Assembly: GCF_004197395.1 (NCBI RefSeq)
Contig: NZ_SELS01000047.1
Span: forward strand, 1-64,000
Length of the DNA: 64,000 nucleotides
Reading direction: 5' to 3'
From: Paraburkholderia sp. UYCP14C
GTDB lineage: Bacteria > Pseudomonadota > Gammaproteobacteria > Burkholderiales > Burkholderiaceae
Of the stretch, positions 53,216 through 61,783 are shown piece by piece. The notes beneath the pieces were generated by a model that was given only the letters and a program-made list of their open reading frames with translations, had not been told where the DNA came from and made no database searches. Both the position numbers and the translations under genes were made by a program. Within the stretch, counting starts at the first letter, position 1; each line of letters opens with the position of its first letter.

Positions 53216-54049
53216 TTATTTCGTCGCGGCTACCGTTTCTTTCACCGACACATCAACGAGATGATTCACGGCACCCGATTGCTTCTGCTTCTCGATGAAC
53301 TGATTCAGTACCGCGACGTCTGCGGCAGGCGTATCTTTGCGAATGCCGAACGCGATACCTTGTTGCGCGAGCAGAGGGTTCGGCTTGAAGGCTTCCGCCC
53401 AGTCCGGATGAGCGCTGACCAGCAGCTGGTTGGTCATGTTGTCGTCGGCGAGCAGGTCGGCACGCTTGGACATCAATGCGAGACGGGTCTCGTCGAAGCC
53501 CGGCAAGCGCATGATGGTCGCCTGCTTGAGCACCGCCGAGATTGCTTTATCCTGCGCCGTGCCGGACATCACCGTGACCGTCGTGCCCGGCTTGTCGATG
53601 TCGGCGATCGTGTGGATCGCCTTGGCCACCTTCGGATTGTTCCTGTTGTAGGCGAAGGTCACGCTGTAGTCGAGCACAGGCTCGGAGAAAGAAATTGCCT
53701 TGCGTCGCTCCGGCGTGTCATTGAGCGACAGCGACATATCCCATTTCTCGGATTGCAGTCCTGCGACGATGTTGTCCCAGGTGGTGTCCACATACTCGAC
53801 CTTTACCTTCAGCACCTGCTCGGCGAATTGACGGCACAGCTCCGGAAACACACCGCTATAAGTGCCCGTTTTCGGGTCCTTCATCGTGTACGGAGGCGAG
53901 GTGGCGACACCGCAGCGAAGCACGCCCGCCTGCCGTACGCTTTGCCAGGTGGAACTGTCCTGTGCGTAGGCACCCGAACTCGCGGCAAGCGCACCAAACA
54001 CCGTTGCGCCGACCAGAGCGCGGCCAAGGACTCGAGACATCTTCAACAT
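53216..54049 (-). CDS. Amino acid ABC transporter substrate-binding protein
   Basis: 277 residues of the SBP_bac_3 family. Signal peptide MLKMSRVLGRALVGATVFGA with cleavage after GAYA, mature start QDSSTWQSV. Ligand-site motifs are GVLRCGVATSPPYTMKDPKT, VDTTWDNIVAGLQSEKWDMS and LSLNDTPERRKAISFSEPVL. ATG 54049 follows GAGG with a six-base gap, so the TTG at 54055 is rejected. It is the first gene of the transport unit and is separated from the ATPase by a hairpin. Confidence 0.91.
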   Translation of the reverse strand: MLKMSRVLGRALVGATVFGALAASSGAYAQDSSTWQSVRQAGVLRCGVATSPPYTMKDPKTGTYSGVFPELCRQFAEQVLKVKVEYVDTTWDNIVAGLQSEKWDMSLSLNDTPERRKAISFSEPVLDYSVTFAYNRNNPKVAKAIHTIADIDKPGTTVTVMSGTAQDKAISAVLKQATIMRLPGFDETRLALMSKRADLLADDNMTNQLLVSAHPDWAEAFKPNPLLAQQGIAFGIRKDTPAADVAVLNQFIEKQKQSGAVNHLVDVSVKETVAATK

Positions 54050-54112
54050 GATCAACCTCTACAAATTAGGGGATTCAATCGACAGTTATGTTTGCTGCTA
54101 CACGCTCATGCC

Positions 54113-54583
54113 TTACTTGAGTTCAAAGATGCCTTCGAGCTCGACCGCTACGCCTCTCGGCAGTGAAATACATCCCACGGCGGCACGCGTATGCCGGCCC
54201 GCGTCGCCGAGTACCGCCACCATCAGATCCGATGCGCCGTTGATTACCTTCGGATGGTCGGTGAAGTCTTCCGTCGCGTTGACGAAGCCGCCAAGCCGGA
54301 CGCATCCTGCGATTCGGTTGAAGTCCCCTTCCACCGCGCGGTCCACCTGCGCCAGCATGTTGACGGCGCAGAGTCGCGCGGCGGCCTGACCATCCTCGAT
54401 CGACACGCTTTTGCCGAGCTTGCCGACGTACTGATCCACGCCGTCGAGCACGGGTACCTGGCCTGACACGTACAGGAGGTTGCCCACCTTCTTGACCGGC
54501 AGGAAATTCGCACCGGGCTTGGGCGCGGATTGCGGCAACGCGATACCCAGTTCGTGCAGGCGGTCTTTCAAACTCTGATTCAT
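54113..54583 (-). CDS. RidA-family (YjgF/YER057c/UK114) protein
   Basis: 156 residues, close to the longer RidA-like subgroup. Motifs include KVGNLLYVSGQVPVLDGVDQ, AARLCAVNMLAQVDRAVEGD and the terminal HTRAAVGCISLPRGVAVELE. Canonical RidA has the Arg105 in the R-S/A-x-V-Glu region; here HTRAAVG carries a conserved Arg. RidA members hydrolyse reactive enamines/imines released by PLP or FAD enzymes, fitting the nearby DadA-like oxidase. It lies 18 bp after hyuB and 63 bp before the binding protein. Confidence 0.88.
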   Translation of the reverse strand: MNQSLKDRLHELGIALPQSAPKPGANFLPVKKVGNLLYVSGQVPVLDGVDQYVGKLGKSVSIEDGQAAARLCAVNMLAQVDRAVEGDFNRIAGCVRLGGFVNATEDFTDHPKVINGASDLMVAVLGDAGRHTRAAVGCISLPRGVAVELEGIFELK

Positions 54584-54601
54584 CGGGTCGTCTCCTTTCG
54601 A

Positions 54602-56320
54602 TTACTTCGCTTTGCGTGCCGCATCCGAACGGGCCCGGTCGATCTGATCGCCGTCGAACACGACTTTGTGCCGCTCTTGCGCGTATTGGCGGGTGATCTT
54701 GCCGTTCGCGAGGTCCGCATCGATGCGCTCGAGTGAGCGAGCCAGCGGATCGCCATAACCACCGCCGCCTGCCTGCTCGTGCCGGATGATCGCGCCGCGG
54801 TGCAGCGTCCGGGTGAACTTGCTGGGCAGCGGCGACAAGCCTTCAGCCGAGCGCAGATAGTTCGCCGAACAGGCGCCCGAGCCACCGCCGAACAAACCAT
54901 AGGGCGCATGATTCGCGCGATCCGAACGGATCTGCGCGACCACTTCTTCCGCTTCGATGCGGTATTCGCGCACCAGCCCGAGGCCGCCGCGATACTCGCC
55001 GGCGCCGCCCGAATCCGCGGCGAAGCCGTACGCTTCCATCACGATCGGATAGCGCGCTTCGAGCGTCTCGATCGGCATGTTCGACATGTTCTGCGACGGG
55101 TTGGTCACGCCTTCGACGCCGTCCTTGTTGTAGCGGCCACCCCACGCACCGTTGATCATGTCGACCAGGATGAACGGCTCGCTCGAGCCTTTCGCATAGC
55201 CGCTCAATGCAATGACCGTGTTGCCGCCTTCGCCCGCCGCCATCACCTTCTTCGGTGCGATCTGCGCCAGCGCGCCGAGCACGCAATCGACCACGCGATA
55301 ACCCGTCAGTGCGCGCGCGGCGACCGGAGCCGGCATGCGCGGGTTGAGGATCGAGCCTTCCGGCGCGGTGATCTCGATGCAGCGATAAACGCCCGCGTTA
55401 TTCGGCACGTCGGCTTCGAGCGCACAGCGCACGCTGAGGTACGTCGCCGACTTCACGAACGAGAGCGTCGAGTTGATCGCGCCGCGCACTTGCGGCGACG
55501 AGCCGGTGAAGTCGACGCTGACCTTCGATCCCGCCACGGTGATCGCGCATTTGATGGGGATCGCGTCCTCGGAGAAACCATCGTTGTCGATGTAATCCGT
55601 GAACTGGTACACGCCATCGGGCCATGCTTCGATCGCTTGACGCGTCAGTCTTTCACCGTAGTCCAGCAGCTCATCGAAATAGCTTTGCAGGTTCTCTTCG
55701 CCGTAGCGGTCGATCATGCGAAGCAGTTCGCGCTCACCGATGTTGCAGGTGGCAAGCTGTGCGTCGAGGTCGCCGAGCACCAGGTCCGGCAGACGCACGT
55801 TCTTCTTGATGATGTTGATGAGCGTCTCGTTCGGCTCGCCGCGCATGTACAGCTTCGTCGGCGGAATGCGGATGCCTTCCTGGAAGATCTCGGTTGAATC
55901 GGCCGCGTTGGAGCCCGGCACGCGTCCACCGACATCGCAGTGGTGCGCGATGACCACCGAGAAGCCCTGCAGCCTCTTTTCGTGAAAGATCGGCTTGAAC
56001 ATGAAGATGTCCGGCAGGTGCATGCCGCCTTCATACGGATCGTTCAGGATGATGACGTCGCCGGGTTCGACGGAGGCGGCATACTTGTCGATGATCACGT
56101 CCACCGCATCGGGCACCGCGCCCAGATGCAGTGCCACCGTTTTCGCCTGCGCGAGAATGCGGCCTTTGGCATCGCACATCGTGACCGAATAGTCGAGCAC
56201 GTCGCGAATGATCGGTGAACGGGCGGTGCGCATCACCGCGAAGGCCATGTCGTCGACAATGGTGTCGAGCGCGTTTTTGACAACCGCGAAAGTGATCGGG
56301 TCAACGTTACGTTGGGTCAT
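54602..56320 (-). CDS. hyuB: Hydantoinase B/5-oxoprolinase, subunit B
   Basis: 572 residues of the HyuB family. Motifs are VKNALDTIVDDMAFAVMRTA, AKTVALHLGAVPDAVDVI, VILNDPYEGGMHLPDIFMFK and the C-terminal GGGYGDPLARSLERIDADLA. ATG 56320 follows GGAGTAGTC; the frame's earlier ATG at 56353 overlaps HyuA. With subunit A it forms an ATP-dependent lactam hydrolase acting on hydantoins, 5-oxoproline or N-methylated analogues. Start lies 16 bp past the hyuA stop. Neighbours (amino acid importer, RidA) suit a cyclic amide derived from an imino acid. Confidence 0.9.
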   Translation of the reverse strand: MTQRNVDPITFAVVKNALDTIVDDMAFAVMRTARSPIIRDVLDYSVTMCDAKGRILAQAKTVALHLGAVPDAVDVIIDKYAASVEPGDVIILNDPYEGGMHLPDIFMFKPIFHEKRLQGFSVVIAHHCDVGGRVPGSNAADSTEIFQEGIRIPPTKLYMRGEPNETLINIIKKNVRLPDLVLGDLDAQLATCNIGERELLRMIDRYGEENLQSYFDELLDYGERLTRQAIEAWPDGVYQFTDYIDNDGFSEDAIPIKCAITVAGSKVSVDFTGSSPQVRGAINSTLSFVKSATYLSVRCALEADVPNNAGVYRCIEITAPEGSILNPRMPAPVAARALTGYRVVDCVLGALAQIAPKKVMAAGEGGNTVIALSGYAKGSSEPFILVDMINGAWGGRYNKDGVEGVTNPSQNMSNMPIETLEARYPIVMEAYGFAADSGGAGEYRGGLGLVREYRIEAEEVVAQIRSDRANHAPYGLFGGGSGACSANYLRSAEGLSPLPSKFTRTLHRGAIIRHEQAGGGGYGDPLARSLERIDADLANGKITRQYAQERHKVVFDGDQIDRARSDAARKAK

Positions 56321-56336
56321 GACTACTCCAGTGAAT

Positions 56337-58418
56337 TCAGTCGAGTGAGGCAATCACGCTGCCTACCTTGTCGGTGCTCACGCGCCAGCCCGGCGGGATC
56401 ACGATCGTGGTATCGGAGCTTTCGAGAATCACAGGCCCCGTGAGCGGCTTATCGAGTTTCGAGCGCGGCACGATGGGCGTATCGACCCACCCCGTCTTGC
56501 GATCGAAGTAGACACGACGCGTGCTCTTTTCCTCGACGCTCCCTGCCGATTTCGCGCTGCGGATGTCATTGAAGTCGAGCGTGCTGGTCGCAATGCCGCG
56601 TGCGAGCAGGCGGACGTTGGCGCATTCGATCGCATCGTTGGATGCGTAGCCGTAGATCGCGGCGTAGGCGTCGCGGAATCCCCGGCGCAACGCTTCACGC
56701 GAGCCTTCGCTCAGTTCTGCGGGAATGCGGACCGGAATCTCGTAGTCCTGCCCCTTGAAACGCATGTCGAGATCGAACACGTATTCGATGCGGTCGGACG
56801 AATAGCCTTCGTCCGCCAACGCACGGCGCGCATCCTCGCGCATTTCCGTCACAACGTTCGCGAGTGCATCAATGTCGAGCGTATCGAGCAGGCTCAATGA
56901 CGGGCGTACGAAGTAGCGCTCCACCGCGCCGGCCAGCATGCCCATTGCTGTAAAGACGCCCGGCGCCGCCGGGAACACGACGCGCTTCATGTCGAGCGCG
57001 CGAGCCAGATCGCATGCGTGCACGGGACCGGAACCGCCGAACGCAACGAGGGTGAAATCGCGCGGATCGACACCACGCTCCACGGTAACCGCCTTGATGG
57101 TCCGCGCCATGTTGACGTTCACGACTTCGCGAATGCCGACCGCCGTCTCCTCGACACCGATACCCAATGGCTTCGCGAGCAACTTTTCGACCGCATCGCG
57201 CGCGGCCTGGATGTTCAGTTCCATCGTGCCGCCCGCAAGCTTCTGCGGCAGGAAACCGAGAATGGCGTTCGCATCCGTGACGGTGGGCTTTTCGCCGCCG
57301 ATGCCATAGCACACCGGTCCGGGGAATGCACCCGCCGACACCGGACCGACGTTGAGCAGGCCGCCCGCGTCAGTCCATGCAATCGAACCCGCACCGCTGC
57401 CGACTTCGGCGACGTCGATGGTCGGCACGCGCATCATGTAGCCGCCTGCCTTGATGAAGCGGCTAGGCGTCGAGATACCGGCCCGGAATTCGTACTCGTT
57501 GGTGCGCGCGAGTTGCCCTTCGTGAATCAGCGACGCGGATGCGGTCGTGCCGCCCATGTCGAAGACCACGAGTTCTTTCTCCCTGATCGCGTCACCGAGC
57601 CGTCCCGCGCCGACCACACCTGCCGAGCGACCGGACGAGATGAAGAACACCGGCGTGTCCTGAGCGATCCGTGCGCTGGACAAGCCGCCGTTCGAATTGC
57701 TCACCAGCAGCGGCGCATTGACGCCGATCCGCTCGAGTCCCAACTCCAGACGTTGCAGATAGGTCCGCAATGCCGGCAGCACATAGGCGTTCACGACCGT
57801 CGTCGAGGTGCGCTCGTACTCGCGCAGTTCGGGCAGCACCGAGATCGACGCAGTTACGCTGATGTCGGGGAACGCTTGCTGGAAGGCTTCCAGCGCCGCT
57901 TTTTCGTTCGCGCCGTTCTTGTACGAATTGATGAAGCAGATCGCGACGGACTCGACACCTTCGCTCTGGAAGAACTTGCCTGCCGCGATGACCTGGTCGA
58001 CCGGCGTCGGACGCAGCACATCGCCGGATGCCAGCACCCGCTCATCAATCTCCAGACGATAGCGGCGCTCGACCAGCGGCACCGGCTTGTCCCACGAAAG
58101 GTCGAACATGGTCGGTGTGCGCACCCGGCCGATTTCGAGGACATCCCTGAAACCCTTCGTGGTGATGAGTCCGCACTTCGCGCCGACCTTCTGCAGCATG
58201 GTGTTCGACCCGACCGTCGTGCCGTGCAGCACCTCGGTGACATCGGATGTCTTCATTCCCGCCTGTTCGAGGATGCGTCGCACGCCCGTCAGCACTGCCT
58301 CCTCAGGTGCCGCGGGTGTCGAAGAGACTTTCGTGAAAGTCACATATCCCTTGTCGTCGAGCAACACAAGGTCCGTGAAAGTGCCGCCGATGTCGACCCC
58401 AATTCTCGCGCTTGCCAT
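56337..58418 (-). CDS. hyuA: Hydantoinase A/5-oxoprolinase, subunit A
   Basis: 693 residues, standard for HyuA. The N-terminal ASKHA ATPase signature is RIGVDIGGTFTDLVLLDDKG, then HGTTVGSNTMLQKVGAKCGL and VRTPTMFDLSWDKPVPLVER. Central VFDMGGTTASASLIHEG and the FTLVAFGGSGPVHACDLARA motif complete the ATP site. GGGAATCGAT precedes ATG 58418. It activates the amide by phosphorylation for the HyuB-dependent ring opening. It is the first gene of the minus-strand catabolic block, with FadR-type operators upstream. Confidence 0.92.
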   Translation of the reverse strand: MASARIGVDIGGTFTDLVLLDDKGYVTFTKVSSTPAAPEEAVLTGVRRILEQAGMKTSDVTEVLHGTTVGSNTMLQKVGAKCGLITTKGFRDVLEIGRVRTPTMFDLSWDKPVPLVERRYRLEIDERVLASGDVLRPTPVDQVIAAGKFFQSEGVESVAICFINSYKNGANEKAALEAFQQAFPDISVTASISVLPELREYERTSTTVVNAYVLPALRTYLQRLELGLERIGVNAPLLVSNSNGGLSSARIAQDTPVFFISSGRSAGVVGAGRLGDAIREKELVVFDMGGTTASASLIHEGQLARTNEYEFRAGISTPSRFIKAGGYMMRVPTIDVAEVGSGAGSIAWTDAGGLLNVGPVSAGAFPGPVCYGIGGEKPTVTDANAILGFLPQKLAGGTMELNIQAARDAVEKLLAKPLGIGVEETAVGIREVVNVNMARTIKAVTVERGVDPRDFTLVAFGGSGPVHACDLARALDMKRVVFPAAPGVFTAMGMLAGAVERYFVRPSLSLLDTLDIDALANVVTEMREDARRALADEGYSSDRIEYVFDLDMRFKGQDYEIPVRIPAELSEGSREALRRGFRDAYAAIYGYASNDAIECANVRLLARGIATSTLDFNDIRSAKSAGSVEEKSTRRVYFDRKTGWVDTPIVPRSKLDKPLTGPVILESSDTTIVIPPGWRVSTDKVGSVIASLD

Positions 58419-58638
58419 ATCGATTCCCGATCGTTCTCGAGCCGTCCGAGGCCGTCAGACCTTGGCGCTGGCTCGGGTTCCAAGTTGAAGGTGCCCGCCG
58501 CTTGCCGTTTGCTCATCCGCGAAACAGCAATGTTCCGGCTCGCATGGAATTGATGATTGGCGACAATTATTCGCTGCGTGTGTCGACACAACCTCTACAG
58601 CTATTTCATCGCGACAAGTGCATCTCGTCCATGGATCG

Positions 58639-58663
58639 CATTGTCGATCAAAAACCGACAATG
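58639..58663. promoter_or_regulatory. FadR-type operator upstream of hyuA
   Basis: Inverted repeat CATTGTCG (58639-58646) and CGACAATG (58656-58663) separated by nine bases. A site with the same arms and spacing, ATTGTCG-N9-CGACAAT, lies at 60764-60786 just upstream of the GntR regulator at 59975, linking that regulator to the hyuA and SDR promoters. Confidence 0.62.
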
Positions 58664-58774
58664 TCAACATGAAAAAAATATTGGGGGACTTTCTATGTGC
58701 CTAGATGACTTCTGCGTATGGGGTTTAGCCTCACATAGGGGTATACATGGATCAGCTTGAAACCGCAGGATTTA

Positions 58775-58836
58775 TTGACATAAGCTTTTGTCAATGCGAC
58801 GATTGTCGGCATTAGATCGACCAAATGATGGTCGAT
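58775..58836. promoter_or_regulatory. Palindromes upstream of the SDR gene
   Basis: TTGACATAAGCTTTTGTCAA (58775-58794) is a near-perfect 20-bp palindrome containing a -35-like TTGACA. ATCGACC-N7-GGTCGAT (58816-58836) is a perfect 7-bp inverted repeat, and an ATTGTCGG half-site sits between them. The region 48-110 bp before the SDR ATG is thus dense with potential operators. Confidence 0.5.
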
Positions 58837-58884
58837 TTCAGGCTGGCAAGCGCGAGGAGCGCGGGTCCACATCGGGAGAGGAAA

Positions 58885-59670
58885 ATGTCTGACAATCGTG
58901 AATCAGTGGTAGTAACGGGCGGCGCGAGCGGCATCGGCGAAGCCTGCGCGCGTCGCTTCGCTCGCGCCGGGCATCGTGTGATCCTGGCGGACGTGAATGC
59001 TGGCGGCGGGGAGCGTGTTGCCGAGGAACTGCGGGATGAGAAACTCGACGCCCATTTTCACCACGTCGATCTGGCGAGCGAAGTCTCGATCGCCGAGTTC
59101 GCCTCGACAGTGATCGCGGAATACGGCGCACCCGATGCGCTGGTCAATGCCGGGGGCATCCTGCAGAACGCCGTGCGCGTGTTGGACATGGATCTCGCGG
59201 AATTCGACCGCCTGTTTCAGATCAACGTGCGCGGGACGTTGATCGCATCGCGGGCATTCGGCGCCTCCATGTGCGAAGCAGGCCGCGGATCGATCATCAA
59301 TCTATGCTCGATGACGACGTTCCGCTCGTCCGCACAGGTCGCCTATACCGTCGGCAAATCGGGGCTCAAAGCGCTGACGGAAACCATGGCCGCCGAATGG
59401 GGCCCGCACGGCGTTCGGGTGAATGCGGTCGCGCCGGGCTACACACTGACGCAGGCAATGCAGGCGCGCATCGACAGTGGTCAACGCGATCCGAACGCCG
59501 TGGTCGAACGTTCAGCGCTGCGCCGGTTCGTCAAGCCCTCCGAAGTCGCCGATGCGGTCTACTTCCTTTGTTCGGGCGAAGCCGCCGCGATTACCGGTGT
59601 CACGCTACCGATAGATTGCGGCTGGCTCGTCTCAACTGCCTATCTGGCTTTCGCATCGCAACCTGAGTAA
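58885..59670 (+). CDS. SDR-family oxidoreductase
   Basis: 261 residues. Cofactor motif VVVTGGASGIGEACARRFAR, then PDALVNAGGILQNAV, the catalytic Ser in IINLCSMTTFRSSAQ, AYTVGKSGLKALTETMAAEW (YxxxK) and the C-terminal ITGVTLPIDCGWLV. The start follows GGGAGAGGAAA at 58885; a frame opening at 58825 lacks a site. It is divergent from hyuA and followed 31 bp later by a tautomerase, suggesting oxidation of a ring hydroxyl and keto-enol isomerisation of the product. Confidence 0.86.
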   Translation: MSDNRESVVVTGGASGIGEACARRFARAGHRVILADVNAGGGERVAEELRDEKLDAHFHHVDLASEVSIAEFASTVIAEYGAPDALVNAGGILQNAVRVLDMDLAEFDRLFQINVRGTLIASRAFGASMCEAGRGSIINLCSMTTFRSSAQVAYTVGKSGLKALTETMAAEWGPHGVRVNAVAPGYTLTQAMQARIDSGQRDPNAVVERSALRRFVKPSEVADAVYFLCSGEAAAITGVTLPIDCGWLVSTAYLAFASQPE

Positions 59671-59701
59671 CGACCAACCCTCACCCGCCGAAGGAACTGC
59701 A

Positions 59702-59911
59702 ATGCCCATCATTCACGTGGAAATGCTCGCAGGGAGGACTCTGGAGCAAAAATCCGAACTCGCCGAGGCGCTCACGCGCGAAACCGTCCGCATCACTGGA
59801 TGCACACTGGCCGATGTGCAAATCGTATTCGACGAAAGGGCGCACGCAAGTTGGGCGATCGGAGGCCGGCTGGTTTCCGGTCATGCGACTGCTCACACGC
59901 AAAAAAGCTGA
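59702..59911 (+). CDS. 4-oxalocrotonate tautomerase-family protein
   Basis: 69 residues, typical of 4-OT monomers. It begins MPIIHVEMLAGRTLEQKSEL: Pro1 after Met removal is the catalytic base, and QKSELAEALT is the family's first helix. A later Arg cluster is replaced partly by FDERAHASW. AAGGAACTGC precedes the ATG. It lies 31 bp after the SDR gene and convergent with the GntR gene. It would isomerise a keto/enol or unsaturated keto acid. Confidence 0.86.
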   Translation: MPIIHVEMLAGRTLEQKSELAEALTRETVRITGCTLADVQIVFDERAHASWAIGGRLVSGHATAHTQKS

Positions 59912-59974
59912 AGATACGGCGAGCGAGGAAGGCTGCCCTGAAGTCTTACAAAATCGCGCGAAGCGCGCTGTACT

Positions 59975-60718
59975 TCATGCCGATTTGCTCGTCGGATAAT
60001 TAATCGGCATCTGCGCCGTCAGGTTTCTATCGAGGAATTGCATGAAGCGGCCTTTGAACTGAACCGCGTGCTGGTGCGCGGTGGCCTCGGCCCAGTCAGC
60101 GTCGCCTGCTTCGATCGCGGCCACCATCTCCGTATGGTCGCTCGCCATTTGCTCGGAGCTCATGTTCGCGAGGGTCTGAAACTGGAAGTGAAGGTTGAGC
60201 ATCCGTCGCCCTTCCTCCAGCAAGCGGCGATAAATATCTGCGAAATACACGTTCCTTCCAGCCCTGGCGACAGCCATGTGGAACTCGTAGTTCTTCTCGA
60301 TCATCTCCAGGCTATTGTGCTTCTTGATGCTCGTCGCCGCTGCCTTTTCGTAAGCCTTCGCCGCCAGTCGAATGGTCTGGATATCGTCGTCGGTCCGGTG
60401 CAGGGCAGCGAGGCGGGTCGTCACGCGCTGCAGCAGATCCAGTGCATCCAGGAATTCCGGCACACGGCCGAAGTCCATGGGCGCAACGACGTTGCCTCGA
60501 TTCGGCAGGATGTTCACGAGCCCTTCCGCCGACAGACGAACCAGCGCCTCGCGTACGGGCGATCTCGACACACCGAAGCGTTCCGCAACGCCCGACTCGT
60601 CGAGATGCGTCCCCGGAGCAAGCTTCATCGTGAGGATTTCGTTGCGCAATGCGACATAAACCCGTGCCGTGCCCGTTTCCTTGGCGCCCTGAATGTCCGC
60701 TATCGTGTCTTTTGCCAT
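59975..60718 (-). CDS. GntR-family regulator, FadR/FCD subfamily
   Basis: 247 residues. The winged helix is LAPGTHLDESGVAERFGVSR followed by SPVREALVRLSAEGLV, then an all-helical FCD domain with EKNYEFHMAVARAGRNVYFA and SEQMASDHTEMVAAIEAGDA (His residues of the metal site). ATG 60718 follows ACAGGAAA; longer frames overlap the operator. ATTGTCG-N9-CGACAAT lies 46 bp upstream, identical in design to the site before hyuA, so it probably represses itself and the hyuA and/or SDR units. Confidence 0.9.
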   Translation of the reverse strand: MAKDTIADIQGAKETGTARVYVALRNEILTMKLAPGTHLDESGVAERFGVSRSPVREALVRLSAEGLVNILPNRGNVVAPMDFGRVPEFLDALDLLQRVTTRLAALHRTDDDIQTIRLAAKAYEKAAATSIKKHNSLEMIEKNYEFHMAVARAGRNVYFADIYRRLLEEGRRMLNLHFQFQTLANMSSEQMASDHTEMVAAIEAGDADWAEATAHQHAVQFKGRFMQFLDRNLTAQMPINYPTSKSA

Positions 60719-60763
60719 TTTCCTGTCCACCATGTCTGCCGCCGAGTCGAAAATGTTCGAACT

Positions 60764-60786
60764 ATTGTCGACGTAATGCCGACAAT
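60764..60786. promoter_or_regulatory. FadR-type operator before the GntR gene at 59975
   Basis: ATTGTCG (60764-60770) and CGACAAT (60780-60786), nine bases apart. Same arms and spacing as the hyuA-proximal site at 58639-58663. Confidence 0.62.
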
Positions 60787-60854
60787 TATACTCTTCTTTT
60801 TGGCGCATCGAGCGAACGACGATCGGTTTCGAGATGCGGCTTAATTAGTTGTGA

Positions 60855-60866
60855 ATTGTCTACAAT
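60855..60866. promoter_or_regulatory. Second GntR-type box
   Basis: ATTGTCTACAAT, a 5-bp inverted repeat of the TNGTNNNACNA class used by FadR-family proteins, 68 bp before the ATG at 60934. Likely an autoregulatory site of that regulator. Confidence 0.5.
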
Positions 60867-60933
60867 GATGAATCCCAACGATAAATATTCGGTCCGGCTG
60901 AAGTAGCGCCTTATCCAGGTGAGAGCAATTCAA

Positions 60934-61686
60934 ATGTCCTCTGTTCTGAAGGTACCCAGGATCGTCAAGCAGTCGATGGGATCGCAAGCCGTCGACATCC
61001 TTCGCGAATCGATCATCAGCGGAGATTTGCCCGCCGGTGCCCGAATCACGGAAATTCAACTCGCGGAGGAGATGGATCTTTCGCGCGCGACTGTCAGAGC
61101 CGCGCTGCATCACCTCGCCAGGGAAGGGCTCACCACACTCGTTCCGTACACGGGCTGGACGGTCATCACCTTGCACCCGAAGGACGTCTGGGAGCTCTAC
61201 ACGCTGAGGTCGAGCCTGGAGCGTCTTGCTGCTCAACTGGTGGCTGCCACGCTGAACACCGCGAAGCGGGACAAGATTCGCAGCTGCTTTGCCGCCCTTG
61301 AACGTGCTTGTGCCTCATCGCACGAACGGGCAATTGCCGAAGCAGACTTCGCGTTCCACAAAGCCATGATCGATCTCGCCGATCATGGACGCCTGAAGAG
61401 CCAGTACGAAGTCATCGAGCGCCAGATTCGAATCTATATCCGCTCGAGCGATTCCCTTGTCGAGAGCGGAGACGCTATCGTCGAACAGCATCGTCCGATC
61501 GCCGAGGCGATTCTGGCAGGGAATGTCGAGGAAGCGGGCAGGCTGGCCGAAGCACACAACATGACCGAGGGGAAGAAACTCACTGCTCATCTGGCGAACC
61601 GCGACTCGCCAGAGATTGGGCAAATGCCATTGGATCCTACCGGACGCCTCAAGAACCTTAAAGCACGTCGGGGCAAGACAAATTGA
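60934..61686 (+). CDS. GntR-family regulator, FadR/FCD subfamily
   Basis: 250 residues, paralogous to the divergent regulator at 59975. Winged helix LPAGARITEIQLAEEMDLSR then ATVRAALHHLAREGLT, and an FCD domain with EADFAFHKAMIDLADHGRLK and VEQHRPIAEAILAGNVEEAG. The C-terminus is longer and Lys/Arg-rich (RLKNLKARRGKTN). ATG 60934 is preferred over the GTG at 60919. It precedes the orphan binding protein gene and probably controls it or the amino-acid genes beyond. Confidence 0.88.
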   Translation: MSSVLKVPRIVKQSMGSQAVDILRESIISGDLPAGARITEIQLAEEMDLSRATVRAALHHLAREGLTTLVPYTGWTVITLHPKDVWELYTLRSSLERLAAQLVAATLNTAKRDKIRSCFAALERACASSHERAIAEADFAFHKAMIDLADHGRLKSQYEVIERQIRIYIRSSDSLVESGDAIVEQHRPIAEAILAGNVEEAGRLAEAHNMTEGKKLTAHLANRDSPEIGQMPLDPTGRLKNLKARRGKTN

Positions 61687-61783
61687 CCAGAGCCCGACGG
61701 ATCGGCGTTTTCTGCTTGTTGCCCGGTCACGCACGGTAACGGCTGATACCCCCTTTGCACAGAAAATTGTTTGTGGAGCACTA

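Noticed and set aside
54779-55897. 372-codon plus-strand open frame opposite hyuB
   Set aside because: Antisense of a well-supported HyuB sequence; Arg/Ala/His-rich translation typical of GC shadows.
57018-58553. 511-codon plus-strand open frame opposite hyuA
   Set aside because: It is the antisense shadow of a high-GC gene with clear HyuA motifs; its own translation is Arg/His-rich and has no family.
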